Source: Mucilaginibacter rubeus
GTDB lineage: Bacteria; Bacteroidota; Bacteroidia; Sphingobacteriales; Sphingobacteriaceae
Length of the DNA: 64,000 nt
Direction: 5' to 3'
Assembly: GCF_003286415.2 (NCBI RefSeq)
Contig: NZ_CP043450.1
Span: 3,534,001 to 3,598,000 of the forward strand
Shown piece after piece: positions 43,268-52,074 of this stretch. The notes under the pieces were generated by a model, which saw only the letters and a program-made list of their open reading frames with translations, ran no database searches and was not told the origin of the DNA. Both the position numbers and the translations under genes were made by a program. How positions within the stretch are numbered: position 1 is the first letter of the stretch; each line of letters begins with the position of its first letter.

Positions 43268-43581
43268 TCTTTTAAGGTGAAAGGATAAAGGCGAAAGCTG
43301 AAAGGTATATGCAACGCCCGGAGTACCATTACTTCGGGCGTTTTTGTTTTTGCAAGTTCAAGCGTCCGCGCTTGAACTGTTATTCATTTGAGCGTCCACG
43401 CTCACGATGCCGACAGAGGTTCTTTTAAAGTAAGCGTGGACGCTTACTTTAAAATCAGGTTCAAGCGAAGGACGCTTGAACCTGCGTAAAAAGACACTTG
43501 AACCAGCGCTAAAACTTTACAAAAGCATTTGAGCCGGCAATTCAATTTTTACTAACCGGATAATTTGCGTTAATTAGGGCT
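43268..43581. repeat. Terminator followed by an array of four hairpins
   Basis: A terminator (43313-43345, AACGCCCGGAGT / ACTTCGGGCGTT then T5) ends dnaJ. Four hairpins follow: 43355-43378 (AGTTCAAGCG-TCCG-CGCTTGAACT), 43389-43404 (TGAGCG-TCCA-CGCTCA), 43423-43454 (14-bp stem with TAAGCG-TGGA-CGCTTA core) and 43456-43484 (CAGGTTCAAGCG-AAGGA-CGCTTGAACCTG). All are perfect and share an AAGCG/CGCTT or GAGCG/CGCTC core. A half unit follows to about 43512. No gene is seen. Confidence 0.9.
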
Positions 43582-44730
43582 ATGCCCGTGAAATTCAAAT
43601 TACTCTTCTTTACCTGTCTCTTTTTATCCATTCTTAATACTCGTGCCCAAACCCCATCCGTCAGCAACAACTACCAAACCGAAGCCGGCGTAGCCAAGCT
43701 AAACATCGACCGAGCTATGATCTACTCGCCTGATAAGGAATGGTTGTACAACCACCATGCGTCTATTATTCATTTTAAAGACCGCTTCGTGGCCATATGG
43801 AGTAACGGGATGATTGATGAGGATTCGCCGGGCCAAAGGGTGGTTTATGCTACTTCAACTGATTTTAAACACTGGTCGCCATTGAGGGTATTGGCTTCTC
43901 CGGGCAAAATCAATGATACACTTTCCGTGCTCACCGCTGCCGGATTTTATCAATACAAGGGTACTTTAGTGGTCTATTACGGCGATTATGACAAACATCG
44001 TCAAAATACGCATCTGTGGGCTAAAACCAGTACCGATGGTGAGCGTTGGAGCGGGCCAATTGACATGCACCTACCTGTTGTACCCAATCACGGCCCGGAA
44101 ATGACCAACAGCAGACGGTTGATCATCAGCGACAATTTCACTTTTCCTTATACCGATGATCCACGTGGGCTTTCGGGCTGGAAGCTCAGCAGTTTTTATC
44201 CGGATTCACTTTATAAACAAGATAATCCGGCTATGTTTTACGCCCCTGCAGCAAAATCGGGCTTACCGCCGCTTTGCGAAGGATCTTTTTTCCAAACCGA
44301 TGATAACGTTTTGCACATGCTCTTAAGGGTAACGGGTAAAGGCTGGAAAGGGCATTTGTGGCTTACCGAAAGTAAAGACAATGGCAAAACTTGGTCGCGC
44401 CCTGTGCAAGCGCCATTTTCTGATAATGACAGCAAATTTCATTTCGGCCGGTTGCCCGACAAAAAGTTTTATTACGTAGGTATCCCGGATACCTTACACC
44501 ATTACGACCGGAATCCATTGGTGTTATCGCTTTCAAAGGCTGGTAAATCATTCGATAAAAACTACATCATTGCCGACGAGCTTTATCATCTTAAGAAAGA
44601 AGGACTTTGGAAAGGCGGACAATATGGCTATCCGCATACAATCGTTTATAACGGGGTCATGTACGTGATTATATCCCGTCAAAAGGAATCTATCGAAGCA
44701 CTAAAGTTCGATCTAAAGCAACTCAAATAG
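43582..44730 (+). CDS. Secreted sialidase-like beta-propeller protein
   Basis: This 382-residue exported protein (signal MPVKFKLLFFTCLFLSILNT, then RAQ) resembles the sialidase/neuraminidase superfamily. An Asp-box is visible as ESKDNGKTWSRP, and similar degenerate units are TSTDGERWSGP and TSTDFKHWSPL. Blade strands such as HASIIHFKDRFVAIWSNG support a six-bladed propeller. Without a confident arginine triad I cannot tell sialidase from other glycosidases with this fold. A perfect terminator hairpin follows, so it is a single-gene unit. Confidence 0.75.
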   Translation: MPVKFKLLFFTCLFLSILNTRAQTPSVSNNYQTEAGVAKLNIDRAMIYSPDKEWLYNHHASIIHFKDRFVAIWSNGMIDEDSPGQRVVYATSTDFKHWSPLRVLASPGKINDTLSVLTAAGFYQYKGTLVVYYGDYDKHRQNTHLWAKTSTDGERWSGPIDMHLPVVPNHGPEMTNSRRLIISDNFTFPYTDDPRGLSGWKLSSFYPDSLYKQDNPAMFYAPAAKSGLPPLCEGSFFQTDDNVLHMLLRVTGKGWKGHLWLTESKDNGKTWSRPVQAPFSDNDSKFHFGRLPDKKFYYVGIPDTLHHYDRNPLVLSLSKAGKSFDKNYIIADELYHLKKEGLWKGGQYGYPHTIVYNGVMYVIISRQKESIEALKFDLKQLK

Positions 44731-44753
44731 ATAGGCTGCAAAGTAGAGATATT

Positions 44754-44795
44754 AAAAATGGCGTATTTGAATAAAAACAAATACGCCATTTTTTT
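44754..44795 (+). terminator. Perfect 16-bp terminator after the sialidase-like gene
   Basis: AAAAATGGCGTATTTG pairs perfectly with CAAATACGCCATTTTT around an 8-base loop and is followed by more T. Confidence 0.93.
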
Positions 44796-44867
44796 ACTTC
44801 AATAAACAACCTAAACCATAATTGGGTTTTGGGTATATTTATACGCATAATTTAAACCTACCTGCTC

Positions 44868-45527
44868 ATGAAACCAACACGTGATACCGCTTATCTCACC
44901 ATTGCTACATCAATTATCGGTGCGTTAATACAAATACTAATGCTACCAATGCAAAATCTACTTTTTAAATTTCCTGATAATTTCAAGTACCTGATATATT
45001 TCATCCCTTTGTTATGCTTCATTTGGTTAGTGATATTTATGATAGGTATCGTAAAATACACCAATGAAAAACCTTTTGTATTTAACACCTTTATCATTTA
45101 CTCAATTTTCAGCTCGCTCCACGGTGCCGTCAGTATTACAATGAACTTTTTCCATGTACCGGTACAGTCAATGCTCATGTTTTATCAAGTTACAGCTATC
45201 ATTAAACTGCTGATTGTAATAGGCTTTATTGTTGCTACATTTAACTTAAATCCTACTCAATTCAGGTCGCCTCTTCGTTTTTTTGCACTGAGCGAGTTAT
45301 TTATTATGTTATTTTATATTGCAATGCCACCACTGCTTACTTTAACAGGAGGTAGCAATTATGTCGGGTATATAAGATATTTGGCCCTTATAAATCTCAT
45401 CATCCCGGCAGCGGGCATTTACATAGCGGTAACCGCTTTAAATGTTATTAACAAACAGCAATGGCAAAAACCATTTTATGAAATGAATAAACCGGACTGG
45501 CCGCCATATGATAAACCCGGCCTGTAA
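44868..45527 (+). CDS. Hypothetical polytopic membrane protein
   Basis: This 219-residue protein has about six hydrophobic segments (for example YLIYFIPLLCFIWLVIFMIG, IIKLLIVIGFIVATFNL and FIMLFYIAMPPLLTL) and a soluble proline-rich tail (MNKPDWPPYDKPGL). I recognise no family. It lies 54 bases before an ABC transporter pair on the same strand and could be cotranscribed with it, but nothing else links it to transport. A TATATTTA box lies about 30 bases upstream. Confidence 0.68.
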   Translation: MKPTRDTAYLTIATSIIGALIQILMLPMQNLLFKFPDNFKYLIYFIPLLCFIWLVIFMIGIVKYTNEKPFVFNTFIIYSIFSSLHGAVSITMNFFHVPVQSMLMFYQVTAIIKLLIVIGFIVATFNLNPTQFRSPLRFFALSELFIMLFYIAMPPLLTLTGGSNYVGYIRYLALINLIIPAAGIYIAVTALNVINKQQWQKPFYEMNKPDWPPYDKPGL

Positions 45528-45581
45528 CTTTTTTTGCTTACCTTCATCTAAAAGCAAAAACAGATACATAAACCTTAACAA

Positions 45582-46502
45582 ATGCTAAGCATCCGCAATA
45601 TTGTTAAACAATACGCCGGTCACCGGGCCTTAAGCGATGTAAGTTTGGAAGTTGAAAGCGGACAGATATTTGGTCTGCTGGGGCCTAATGGCGCAGGTAA
45701 AACTTCACTTATCCGTATTGTTAACCAAATAACCGCACCCGATTCGGGCGAAGTTTATTTCAACGGCGAAAAACTCAATCAATCGCATATTGAGCGTATA
45801 GGTTACCTGCCGGAAGAACGCGGTCTTTATAAAAAAATGGAGATAGGCGAACAAATGATCTACCTTGCCCGCCTAAAAGGCCTGAGCCGTGCCGAAGCCC
45901 AAAAGCGCCTGAAATTCTGGTTCGAAAAACTGGAAATGGAAACCTGGTGGAAAAAGAAGATAGAAGAACTATCAAAAGGGATGCAGCAAAAAGCCCAGTT
46001 TGTAGCCACAGTGTTGCATGAGCCCGATCTGATCATCTTGGACGAACCTTTTAGCGGCTTCGACCCTGTAAATGCCGAACTGATTAAGGACGAGATTCTG
46101 GAACTCAACAAAAAAGGTGCAACCATCCTGTTCTCCACCCACCGTATGGAATCGGTAGAAGAGCTTTGTGATGCCATAGCGCTTATCAATAAATCGCACA
46201 AGATACTGGATGGCAAGGTTAAACACATCCGCAACTCGTACCGCAACGAAACTTATTTTGTTGAATATGAAGGCTCGCGGATAGTATTTGATGGCACCCA
46301 GCCTTTTGAACTGCTTGAGGAAACCCATAGTGAGGATGATAGCCATACCATCAAAATAAAACTTAGGGGGCAAAACAACTCAAACGATGTTTTGCAATAC
46401 CTGATCCCTAAAGCCAGGGTAAATATGCTGCAGGAGGTGATACCAAGCATGCATGAAATATTTATAGAAAAAGTTAACCTAAACTCGGCCGGCCATGAAT
46501 AA
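45582..46502 (+). CDS. ABC exporter ATP-binding protein, NatA-type
   Basis: This 306-residue ATPase has Walker A GLLGPNGAGKTSLIRI, the signature LSKGMQQKAQFVATVL, Walker B LIILDEPFSGFDPVN and a switch histidine in FSTHRMESVEE. The C-terminal 80 residues form a DUF4162-like extension typical of NatA and related exporters. It overlaps the permease gene by 8 bases. Together they form an ABC-2 exporter, as in sodium, drug or lipid efflux; the substrate is not evident. Confidence 0.93.
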   Translation: MLSIRNIVKQYAGHRALSDVSLEVESGQIFGLLGPNGAGKTSLIRIVNQITAPDSGEVYFNGEKLNQSHIERIGYLPEERGLYKKMEIGEQMIYLARLKGLSRAEAQKRLKFWFEKLEMETWWKKKIEELSKGMQQKAQFVATVLHEPDLIILDEPFSGFDPVNAELIKDEILELNKKGATILFSTHRMESVEELCDAIALINKSHKILDGKVKHIRNSYRNETYFVEYEGSRIVFDGTQPFELLEETHSEDDSHTIKIKLRGQNNSNDVLQYLIPKARVNMLQEVIPSMHEIFIEKVNLNSAGHE

Positions 46503-47748
46503 AGTATTACTCATTATACAACGTGAATACCTGACCCGGGTACGCAAAAAATCATTTATCATTATGCTGTTTGTAGTACCGGCATTGATATTTGTAATGG
46601 GCGTGGTAATAAAAATGGTTGCCGAAAACAGTGATAAACTATCCTCACTACAAACGGTTAACGTAATTGATAAAAGCGGCAGCTTCGCCAATAAATTCCA
46701 CGATGTAACTAACGTGAAGTTTACCTATGCCTTAACCGATTTAAAATCATCGAAGCTATTACTGAAGGATAGCGAGGGGATCTCTATTTTGTATATACCG
46801 GTAAATTATATGCAAAAAGATTCGGTACAGATCTTTTCAAAAAAGAAAGCGTCTATTCCTCTATCCGAAGAAATTGAAAAGCAGATGAGCGATATCGCTT
46901 TCTCAAACAACCTGATCAGCCATCACATAGATACGGCCCTTTTAAGTAGCATAAAGCGGACTAACATATCAGTGAATGCTATTGAAATTTCAGACCAAGG
47001 CGATAAAAATGCCAACATCGGCCCCAATATCTTAATTGGTATAGCCTGTGCCATACTTATTTACTTGTCGCTATTCATATACGGCGGGCAGGTAATGCGC
47101 GGGGTGATTGAAGAAAAAACCAACCGTATCATAGAAGTGGTAATATCATCAGTAAAGCCATTTCAACTAATGCTGGGTAAAATCATTGGTGTTGGTTTAG
47201 TTGGCTTAACACAATTTAGCGTCTGGATAATTTTGTCTGTCATATCCACTAAAATAGCCGGTCATGCTTTTAGCTCGCCGGCCAGCCCCATGACCAATGC
47301 GTTAGCTGTATTGCAAACTATCCCGTTTGGCTACATTATGGGCTGCTTTATATTTTACTTTTTAAGTGGGTATCTATTTTATGCGGCATTGTTTGCAGCA
47401 GTAGGCTCAGCAGTAGATAGTGAGACAGAAACCCAACAATTCATGTTTCCGATTACTATGCCACTGTTGTTTACTTATATATTATCGGTATCGGTACTGT
47501 TTAGGGCACCCGATAGCCCGCTGGCTGTATGGTTATCTATGATACCTTTTACAGCCCCGGTAGCCATGATGGTGCGCATTCCGTTTGGTCCACCAGACTG
47601 GCAGGTAGCCATATCGATGTGTATGATGGTGATAGGCTTTTTGTTTACCACCTATGTCGCCGCAAGAATTTATCGTGTGGGCGTGTTGATGTACGGCAAA
47701 AAAGCAAGTTATAAAGAACTGGTTAAATGGTTTTTTTATAAAGAATAG
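46495..47748 (+). CDS. ABC exporter permease, NatB/ABC-2 type
   Basis: This 417-residue membrane protein starts MNKVLLIIQREYLTRVRKKS, with a first helix to about residue 42. A soluble periplasmic loop of about 130 residues and then five or six further helices from about residue 180 follow (ILIGIACAILIYLSLFIYGG, GVLGLTQFSVWI-like and GYLFYAALFAAVGSAV segments). The motif GVIEEKTNRIIEVVISSVKP after the second helix is diagnostic of the ABC-2 family used by NatB. It works with the ATPase encoded just upstream. Confidence 0.92.
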   Translation: MNKVLLIIQREYLTRVRKKSFIIMLFVVPALIFVMGVVIKMVAENSDKLSSLQTVNVIDKSGSFANKFHDVTNVKFTYALTDLKSSKLLLKDSEGISILYIPVNYMQKDSVQIFSKKKASIPLSEEIEKQMSDIAFSNNLISHHIDTALLSSIKRTNISVNAIEISDQGDKNANIGPNILIGIACAILIYLSLFIYGGQVMRGVIEEKTNRIIEVVISSVKPFQLMLGKIIGVGLVGLTQFSVWIILSVISTKIAGHAFSSPASPMTNALAVLQTIPFGYIMGCFIFYFLSGYLFYAALFAAVGSAVDSETETQQFMFPITMPLLFTYILSVSVLFRAPDSPLAVWLSMIPFTAPVAMMVRIPFGPPDWQVAISMCMMVIGFLFTTYVAARIYRVGVLMYGKKASYKELVKWFFYKE

Positions 47749-47791
47749 TTTGATTTCGGAGATCGGATGTTCGATTTCGGATTTACAGAAT

Positions 47792-47835
47792 AAAATCCCC
47801 GGGAATAATTAAACAATTTCGGGGATTATTTATTT
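47792..47835. terminator. Hairpin after the ABC permease
   Basis: AATCCCCG and CGGGGATT form an 8-bp stem with an 18-base loop, followed by ATTTATTTT. It lies between the permease and the Ppx/GppA gene. Confidence 0.65.
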
Positions 47836-47842
47836 TAGCTGC

Positions 47843-48778
47843 ATGACTAAACGCGTTGCTGTAATGGACTTGGGTACAAATACCTTCCATTTGTTGATTG
47901 CCGAAGGAGATATAAACAACTACCGCGAAATTGTACATATTACCGAAGCCGTAAAAATTGGCGAAGGCGGTATTAACAAAGGGTATATTGTACCTGAGGC
48001 TTTTCAGCGTGGTGTAAATACCATGCAGCGTTTCCATGAGCTCATTGAAGCCAATCATGTTACCGACGTGAGGGCTATAGCTACTTCCGCCTTGCGGAGT
48101 GCCTCCAACGGAAAAGATTTCATTAAAGAGGTAGAATCAAAAACAGGCATTGCCATTGAAATTATCGATGGTGAGCAGGAAGCCGGTTTCATTTACAATG
48201 GAGTAAAGTTAAGCGGTTGCTTATCAGCAAAAAACTCATTGATCATGGATATTGGTGGCGGCAGTGTGGAGTTCATATTAGGTAATACCGATAAAATTTT
48301 GTGGAAACAAAGTTTTGAAGTAGGCGCCGCCCGGCTCATGGACCAATTTCATCACACCGATCCTATCCCTCCGGCATCCATCGAAGCTTTAAATTTATAC
48401 CTTCAGGATAAATTGGGTGATTTATTCATCGCCACATCCGGCATCGAAATCGGTACTCTTGTTGGCTCATCAGGCTCATTTGAAACGTTCGCCGGGTTGA
48501 TAGAAACCGAAAAGGCAAAATCATTTGATTTAAAGAATATTAAGCACTATGATTTTGAGGAAGATGAATTGTTGACCATAACCAACAAACTCATTTTTTC
48601 GAGCCATAAAGAACGGGCGGGCAATCCGGGCATTATCCCGATTCGGGTTGATATGATTGTGGCGGCATCATTAGTTACCCGTTTTATCATGCACGCGTTG
48701 GACATCCATAATGTAAGTTTGTGTACAAACTCATTAAAAGAAGGCGTTTTGGCGGAGATGTTAACAATAGCCAATTAA
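47843..48778 (+). CDS. Exopolyphosphatase/pppGpp phosphatase family protein
   Basis: This 311-residue protein belongs to the Ppx/GppA family of the actin-like ATPase superfamily. The nucleotide-binding segments are AVMDLGTNTFHLLIAEG, AIATSALRSASNG, the catalytic glutamate region EIIDGEQEAGFIYNGV and MDIGGGSVEFILG. It is the short single-module type without the C-terminal HD domain. It may degrade polyphosphate or act on pppGpp. Its stop overlaps by 4 bases the stop of a gene on the opposite strand. Confidence 0.93.
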   Translation: MTKRVAVMDLGTNTFHLLIAEGDINNYREIVHITEAVKIGEGGINKGYIVPEAFQRGVNTMQRFHELIEANHVTDVRAIATSALRSASNGKDFIKEVESKTGIAIEIIDGEQEAGFIYNGVKLSGCLSAKNSLIMDIGGGSVEFILGNTDKILWKQSFEVGAARLMDQFHHTDPIPPASIEALNLYLQDKLGDLFIATSGIEIGTLVGSSGSFETFAGLIETEKAKSFDLKNIKHYDFEEDELLTITNKLIFSSHKERAGNPGIIPIRVDMIVAASLVTRFIMHALDIHNVSLCTNSLKEGVLAEMLTIAN

Positions 48779-49089
48779 AGTCCGCTTACGTTTATCAAGC
48801 CTACGCATGTCGAGAAGCCAATAATTAAAATCATTATCGCGCTTAATAGCCACACCAGGCTTCTGTTTATGATGGCAAATATGATACAGGCAAAAAAATG
48901 AATGCCGATAAAAAACATATCAAAAATAAATCCACCACCTTTACTTGTAACCGCACAAATAACAGTGTAAGCAGCAAACACCAGCAGGTTATACCCCACT
49001 ATTTTCATTGCTGATGGCTTCTTTTCTTCATGATTACCAGGGGCATTATTGCCGCCTTGCGATGTTACGTTATTGTTGTCAGCTTCCAT
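48775..49089 (-). CDS. Small membrane protein at the end of the Lgt-like/radical SAM operon
   Basis: This 104-residue protein has a polar N-terminus rich in N, Q and E (about 28 residues), then three hydrophobic segments: IVGYNLLVFAAYTVICAV, FFIGIHFFACIIFAIINR and LVWLLSAIMILIIGFSTCVG. No family is recognised. The start is the ATG in TGATG at 49089, where the radical SAM stop overlaps by one base, so the two genes are translationally coupled. A preceding GTG is less likely. It may anchor or assist the operon's enzymes. Confidence 0.75.
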   Translation of the reverse strand: MEADNNNVTSQGGNNAPGNHEEKKPSAMKIVGYNLLVFAAYTVICAVTSKGGGFIFDMFFIGIHFFACIIFAIINRSLVWLLSAIMILIIGFSTCVGLINVSGL

Positions 49090-50486
49090 CACACCAAAAT
49101 TTCTGTTCTTAATTGTTCCAGGTATTCCCGCTTATCGTCACGGTAAAAAATGTTCATGGTTTCAAAGGGGATAATCTGCATATCCTTGTTTACGATATGC
49201 ACACAGGATTTTTTGATGGCCCGCACATCAAAGTTATGCGCGTCAATAAATTGCATAATGATCACCCTAAACAGGTTATCATAGCCCAGGTTAGGTGCAT
49301 CTATTTCGGGCAAACAACATAGCAGCGAATGCAGGTGCTCTTTAGCCTTATCTACCGAGTTACCCGTACTGAACATATTAAGAAGATGCCCTTTCAGGCG
49401 TTCATCATTTTCGTATACTATGGTATTTTTTGAATTATCCAGCAGATCATCCGGGTTAATCATCCGGGTTAGCGGAATCACCTCGCCGCCCAGTTTAAGG
49501 GCATAGCCCATCACCAAAGCATCCGGATTACACGGTACCGGGATCAGGTCGTTTTTGTTGAACACATTAGTTTGTTCCAATATGGCATTCCGAACCTCGG
49601 TCATGGTGTACCTATCCGTTTGGCTGCTGAAATTCTCTAACCGGCCGGCTTCTTGTGTTGGCTGCAAAGTTACACCACGCACACATGGCTGCTTCAGCGC
49701 ATATTCAATAATCTGACCTATCTCATCGGTATTAAGGCCTTTTTGAAGGGTAACAACTAAAGTAGTTGAGAGATTATATTTATTAAGATTTTCAATGGCC
49801 TTTTGTCTTACCTCGCGCAAATCTTCGCCCCTCAACTGTTCGAGTGCTTCTTTTTTAAACGAATCAAATTGCAGGTAGATCTCAAAATCGGGCATATAAC
49901 TGGCCAACCGTTTCACAAAAGCCTCATCCTTAGCTATACGAATACCGTTGGTATTTACCATTAAATGTTTAATGGGCTTAGTTTTGGCGATATCCAAGAT
50001 CTCAAAAAACTGAGGATGCACAGTAGGCTCTCCTCCGCTAATCTGCACCACATCCGGCTGACCTTCATTAGCAACAACAACATCCAGCATCTGCTCAATT
50101 TCGGCTAAAGTACGGTGCCTGCCATAAGTAGGCGATGACATGGCGTAGCACGTTGGGCAGCTTAAATTGCACCTGTCTGTTACTTCTACAACTGTTAAGC
50201 ATGAATGTTGTTCATGATCCTGGCAAAGACCGCAATCATAAGGGCATCCGTAATGTGTTTTAGTATTGAACTTTAGCGGCATTTCACTTCGCTTAGCATA
50301 GTTGCGGCAGTTTTTATAATATTCAATATCCGTGGCAATCAGTACCTTTTCAAAACCATGCTCACGGCAGTTTTTAAGCATGTAAACCTTATCATCTTCA
50401 AAAACAATTTTAGCATCAACCCGGCGCAAACAGGTAGAGCAAATGCTCAGCGTAAAATCATAATAAATATACGGGCGTTCAGGCAT
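49089..50486 (-). CDS. Radical SAM protein, MJ0619/tetraether synthase-like
   Basis: This 465-residue enzyme has the radical SAM cluster motif CX3CX2C at C106, C110 and C113 (VTDRCNLSCPTCYA) and GGEPTVHP for SAM binding. Extra cysteines precede it: C16 and C19 with C40, and C81, C85 and C88 with C96 (GCPYDCGLCQDHEQHSC), so additional metal sites are likely. This N-terminal layout is the one I associate with the archaeal MJ0619 (Tes) family, whose characterised member couples lipid tails. Other functions are possible, since bacterial members are mostly unstudied. It overlaps the Lgt-like gene by 8 bases and the next gene by one. Confidence 0.85.
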   Translation of the reverse strand: MPERPYIYYDFTLSICSTCLRRVDAKIVFEDDKVYMLKNCREHGFEKVLIATDIEYYKNCRNYAKRSEMPLKFNTKTHYGCPYDCGLCQDHEQHSCLTVVEVTDRCNLSCPTCYAMSSPTYGRHRTLAEIEQMLDVVVANEGQPDVVQISGGEPTVHPQFFEILDIAKTKPIKHLMVNTNGIRIAKDEAFVKRLASYMPDFEIYLQFDSFKKEALEQLRGEDLREVRQKAIENLNKYNLSTTLVVTLQKGLNTDEIGQIIEYALKQPCVRGVTLQPTQEAGRLENFSSQTDRYTMTEVRNAILEQTNVFNKNDLIPVPCNPDALVMGYALKLGGEVIPLTRMINPDDLLDNSKNTIVYENDERLKGHLLNMFSTGNSVDKAKEHLHSLLCCLPEIDAPNLGYDNLFRVIIMQFIDAHNFDVRAIKKSCVHIVNKDMQIIPFETMNIFYRDDKREYLEQLRTEILV

Positions 50487-51231
50487 GGTTTATAAACAGT
50501 TTTTTAGGATGTAGAAATACTTTATAATAATACAAAATACCGGCAATAGAAACTAACTGAATTACCGACAAACCGAAACTGAAAAAATAATCGGGTTTGA
50601 TAAACTCTACCAGAAGCCTGAAAATAAGATAGCTTGTCATAAATACTTTAAACCTTGCGCCATCGGCAAACTGCCGTTTTCGCTCTATAAGCTTCAGCAC
50701 AACCCAAAGCATCAGCCAAAATATAATTTCATAAAGATTGGTAGGGTGCCTGCGGATACCGTCGCCAAAATCGATAGCCCATGGCAAGTTTGATGCTACT
50801 CCATAGGTGCCGTCCTCCAGCCCTGCCAAAAAGCATCCCGTACGCCCGATAACCATAGCCAGGATAAGAGGATAAACCATCAGATCGCCGGACGAAGCCG
50901 TTACACCCAATTGCTTTTTGGTAAGCTCAACGCCTATCAAGCCACCAAGCATGCCGCCCACTATAGTTTTGTTACTCATAAAGTAGATAATACTGAACTG
51001 TGAGGATAGCAAAGTCGGATTTTCAAAAATCCCTATAAGGTGTGAGCCAATGAATGCACCCGTCGCCGCGCCAATAAAAATAATTAACCGGTGATGCGCA
51101 GAGATCTTATCAGTGGTGTGTTTACGCAGCCAGGCATAGTATTGATAGCCTAAAAAATACGATAACGTTTCGCAAACAAAATGTACCGGAATTGATGACC
51201 GGCCTAAAGGGATATTTACTGGAAAGTGCAA
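50479..51231 (-). CDS. Divergent Lgt-family (prolipoprotein diacylglyceryl transferase-like) membrane protein
   Basis: This 250-residue protein has about seven membrane segments and the Lgt layout. It shows MLGGLIGVEL (usual HGGLIG), GRTGCFLAGLEDGTYG (usual GRxGNFxNGE), RHPTNLYE (usual RHPSQLYE) and FRLLVEFIKPD. Two positions considered important in E. coli Lgt are changed: the histidine before GGLIG is not present, and the asparagine of the GRxGN signature is cysteine. It is therefore probably a paralogue with another lipid substrate rather than the housekeeping enzyme. It sits 18 bases after the regulatory-domain gene and overlaps the radical SAM gene. Confidence 0.83.
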   Translation of the reverse strand: MHFPVNIPLGRSSIPVHFVCETLSYFLGYQYYAWLRKHTTDKISAHHRLIIFIGAATGAFIGSHLIGIFENPTLLSSQFSIIYFMSNKTIVGGMLGGLIGVELTKKQLGVTASSGDLMVYPLILAMVIGRTGCFLAGLEDGTYGVASNLPWAIDFGDGIRRHPTNLYEIIFWLMLWVVLKLIERKRQFADGARFKVFMTSYLIFRLLVEFIKPDYFFSFGLSVIQLVSIAGILYYYKVFLHPKKLFINHA

Positions 51232-51249
51232 GTTTAGCTTTTATATGCA

Positions 51250-51957
51250 CTAAAATATGCTTTTTATTTTACGCCAGATCCTTTTTGGTAAAGAAGCCCG
51301 TACACAAATCCCGCCGGCTACAACAGTTTGCCAACGGGTATTTGTTAGGTCCTCAGCCATGGTTACCACAAAATTCGGCTTGTTAATGATATCTGCGATT
51401 TTGAATTCCTGTGGTACATAACCGATATACGATACCCTGAGCGTATCATTTAGTGATGCCGCAGCAAGTTTAAACCGGCCTTCGGCATCTGATATCACTC
51501 TTTCATATTCTCCTTTTATGGAAATAGTAGCTCCCGGTATAAGGGAATACACATCTTTAACACTTCCTTTGATAATATACAACCTTGCCGTATCCTGATG
51601 TAAAAGCTTATCCTTTAACTGCCGTGGAACCTGTTCGGTTCTATTTTGAGTTTTTGCTTCAACTTTGGTTATCGGCGTTAAAAGCAAAAGCGACATGGCA
51701 GTTAACCATGTTTTCCAATTTTGCTTGGGGGCGCTCAACAATTCATGATTGATGGTACTTAGCTGCCCCGTATTTAAACGGCCACAAACATTACCACTTT
51801 TTGCCAGGTAGTTGATTACATCCTGATTACTCATACCAGTAAAATCAATCACCGTTTTGCAGCAATGACCGCAATAACGGCCATTGCTAACGGTTGTCAT
51901 CTGTTGCCACTGTTCATGACAAGGTTTAGGTATGCTGACATGTGGAATAGGGCCCAT
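51250..51957 (-). CDS. Carboxypeptidase-regulatory-like domain membrane protein
   Basis: This 235-residue protein starts with a cysteine-rich cytoplasmic domain (IPKPCHEQWQQM, then GRYCGHCCKTVIDFTGMS and GNVCGRL) common in Bacteroidota. One membrane segment follows (WLTAMSLLLLTPI). A periplasmic carboxypeptidase-regulatory-like beta domain lies at about residues 130-190 (IIKGSVKDVYSLIPGATISI, then YIGYVPQEFKI). The cysteines suggest metal binding. It is the first gene of the operon leading to the Lgt-like and radical SAM genes, with 18 bases to the next start. Function unknown. Confidence 0.8.
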   Translation of the reverse strand: MGPIPHVSIPKPCHEQWQQMTTVSNGRYCGHCCKTVIDFTGMSNQDVINYLAKSGNVCGRLNTGQLSTINHELLSAPKQNWKTWLTAMSLLLLTPITKVEAKTQNRTEQVPRQLKDKLLHQDTARLYIIKGSVKDVYSLIPGATISIKGEYERVISDAEGRFKLAAASLNDTLRVSYIGYVPQEFKIADIINKPNFVVTMAEDLTNTRWQTVVAGGICVRASLPKRIWRKIKSIF

Positions 51958-52074
51958 TTTACTAATTTACCTATAGGATGCAGTTGTCAGCATAATTCCA
52001 TAAACCGTTTTAACTTTTTTATAAGATTATTTTTTACAGGCATCCTTTGTATATTGGGTGCTTAAATAAGCAGC

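Noticed and set aside
43355..43484. CRISPR array
   Set aside because: The units are hairpins of unequal length with no constant repeat and no spacer pattern, and no cas genes are present.
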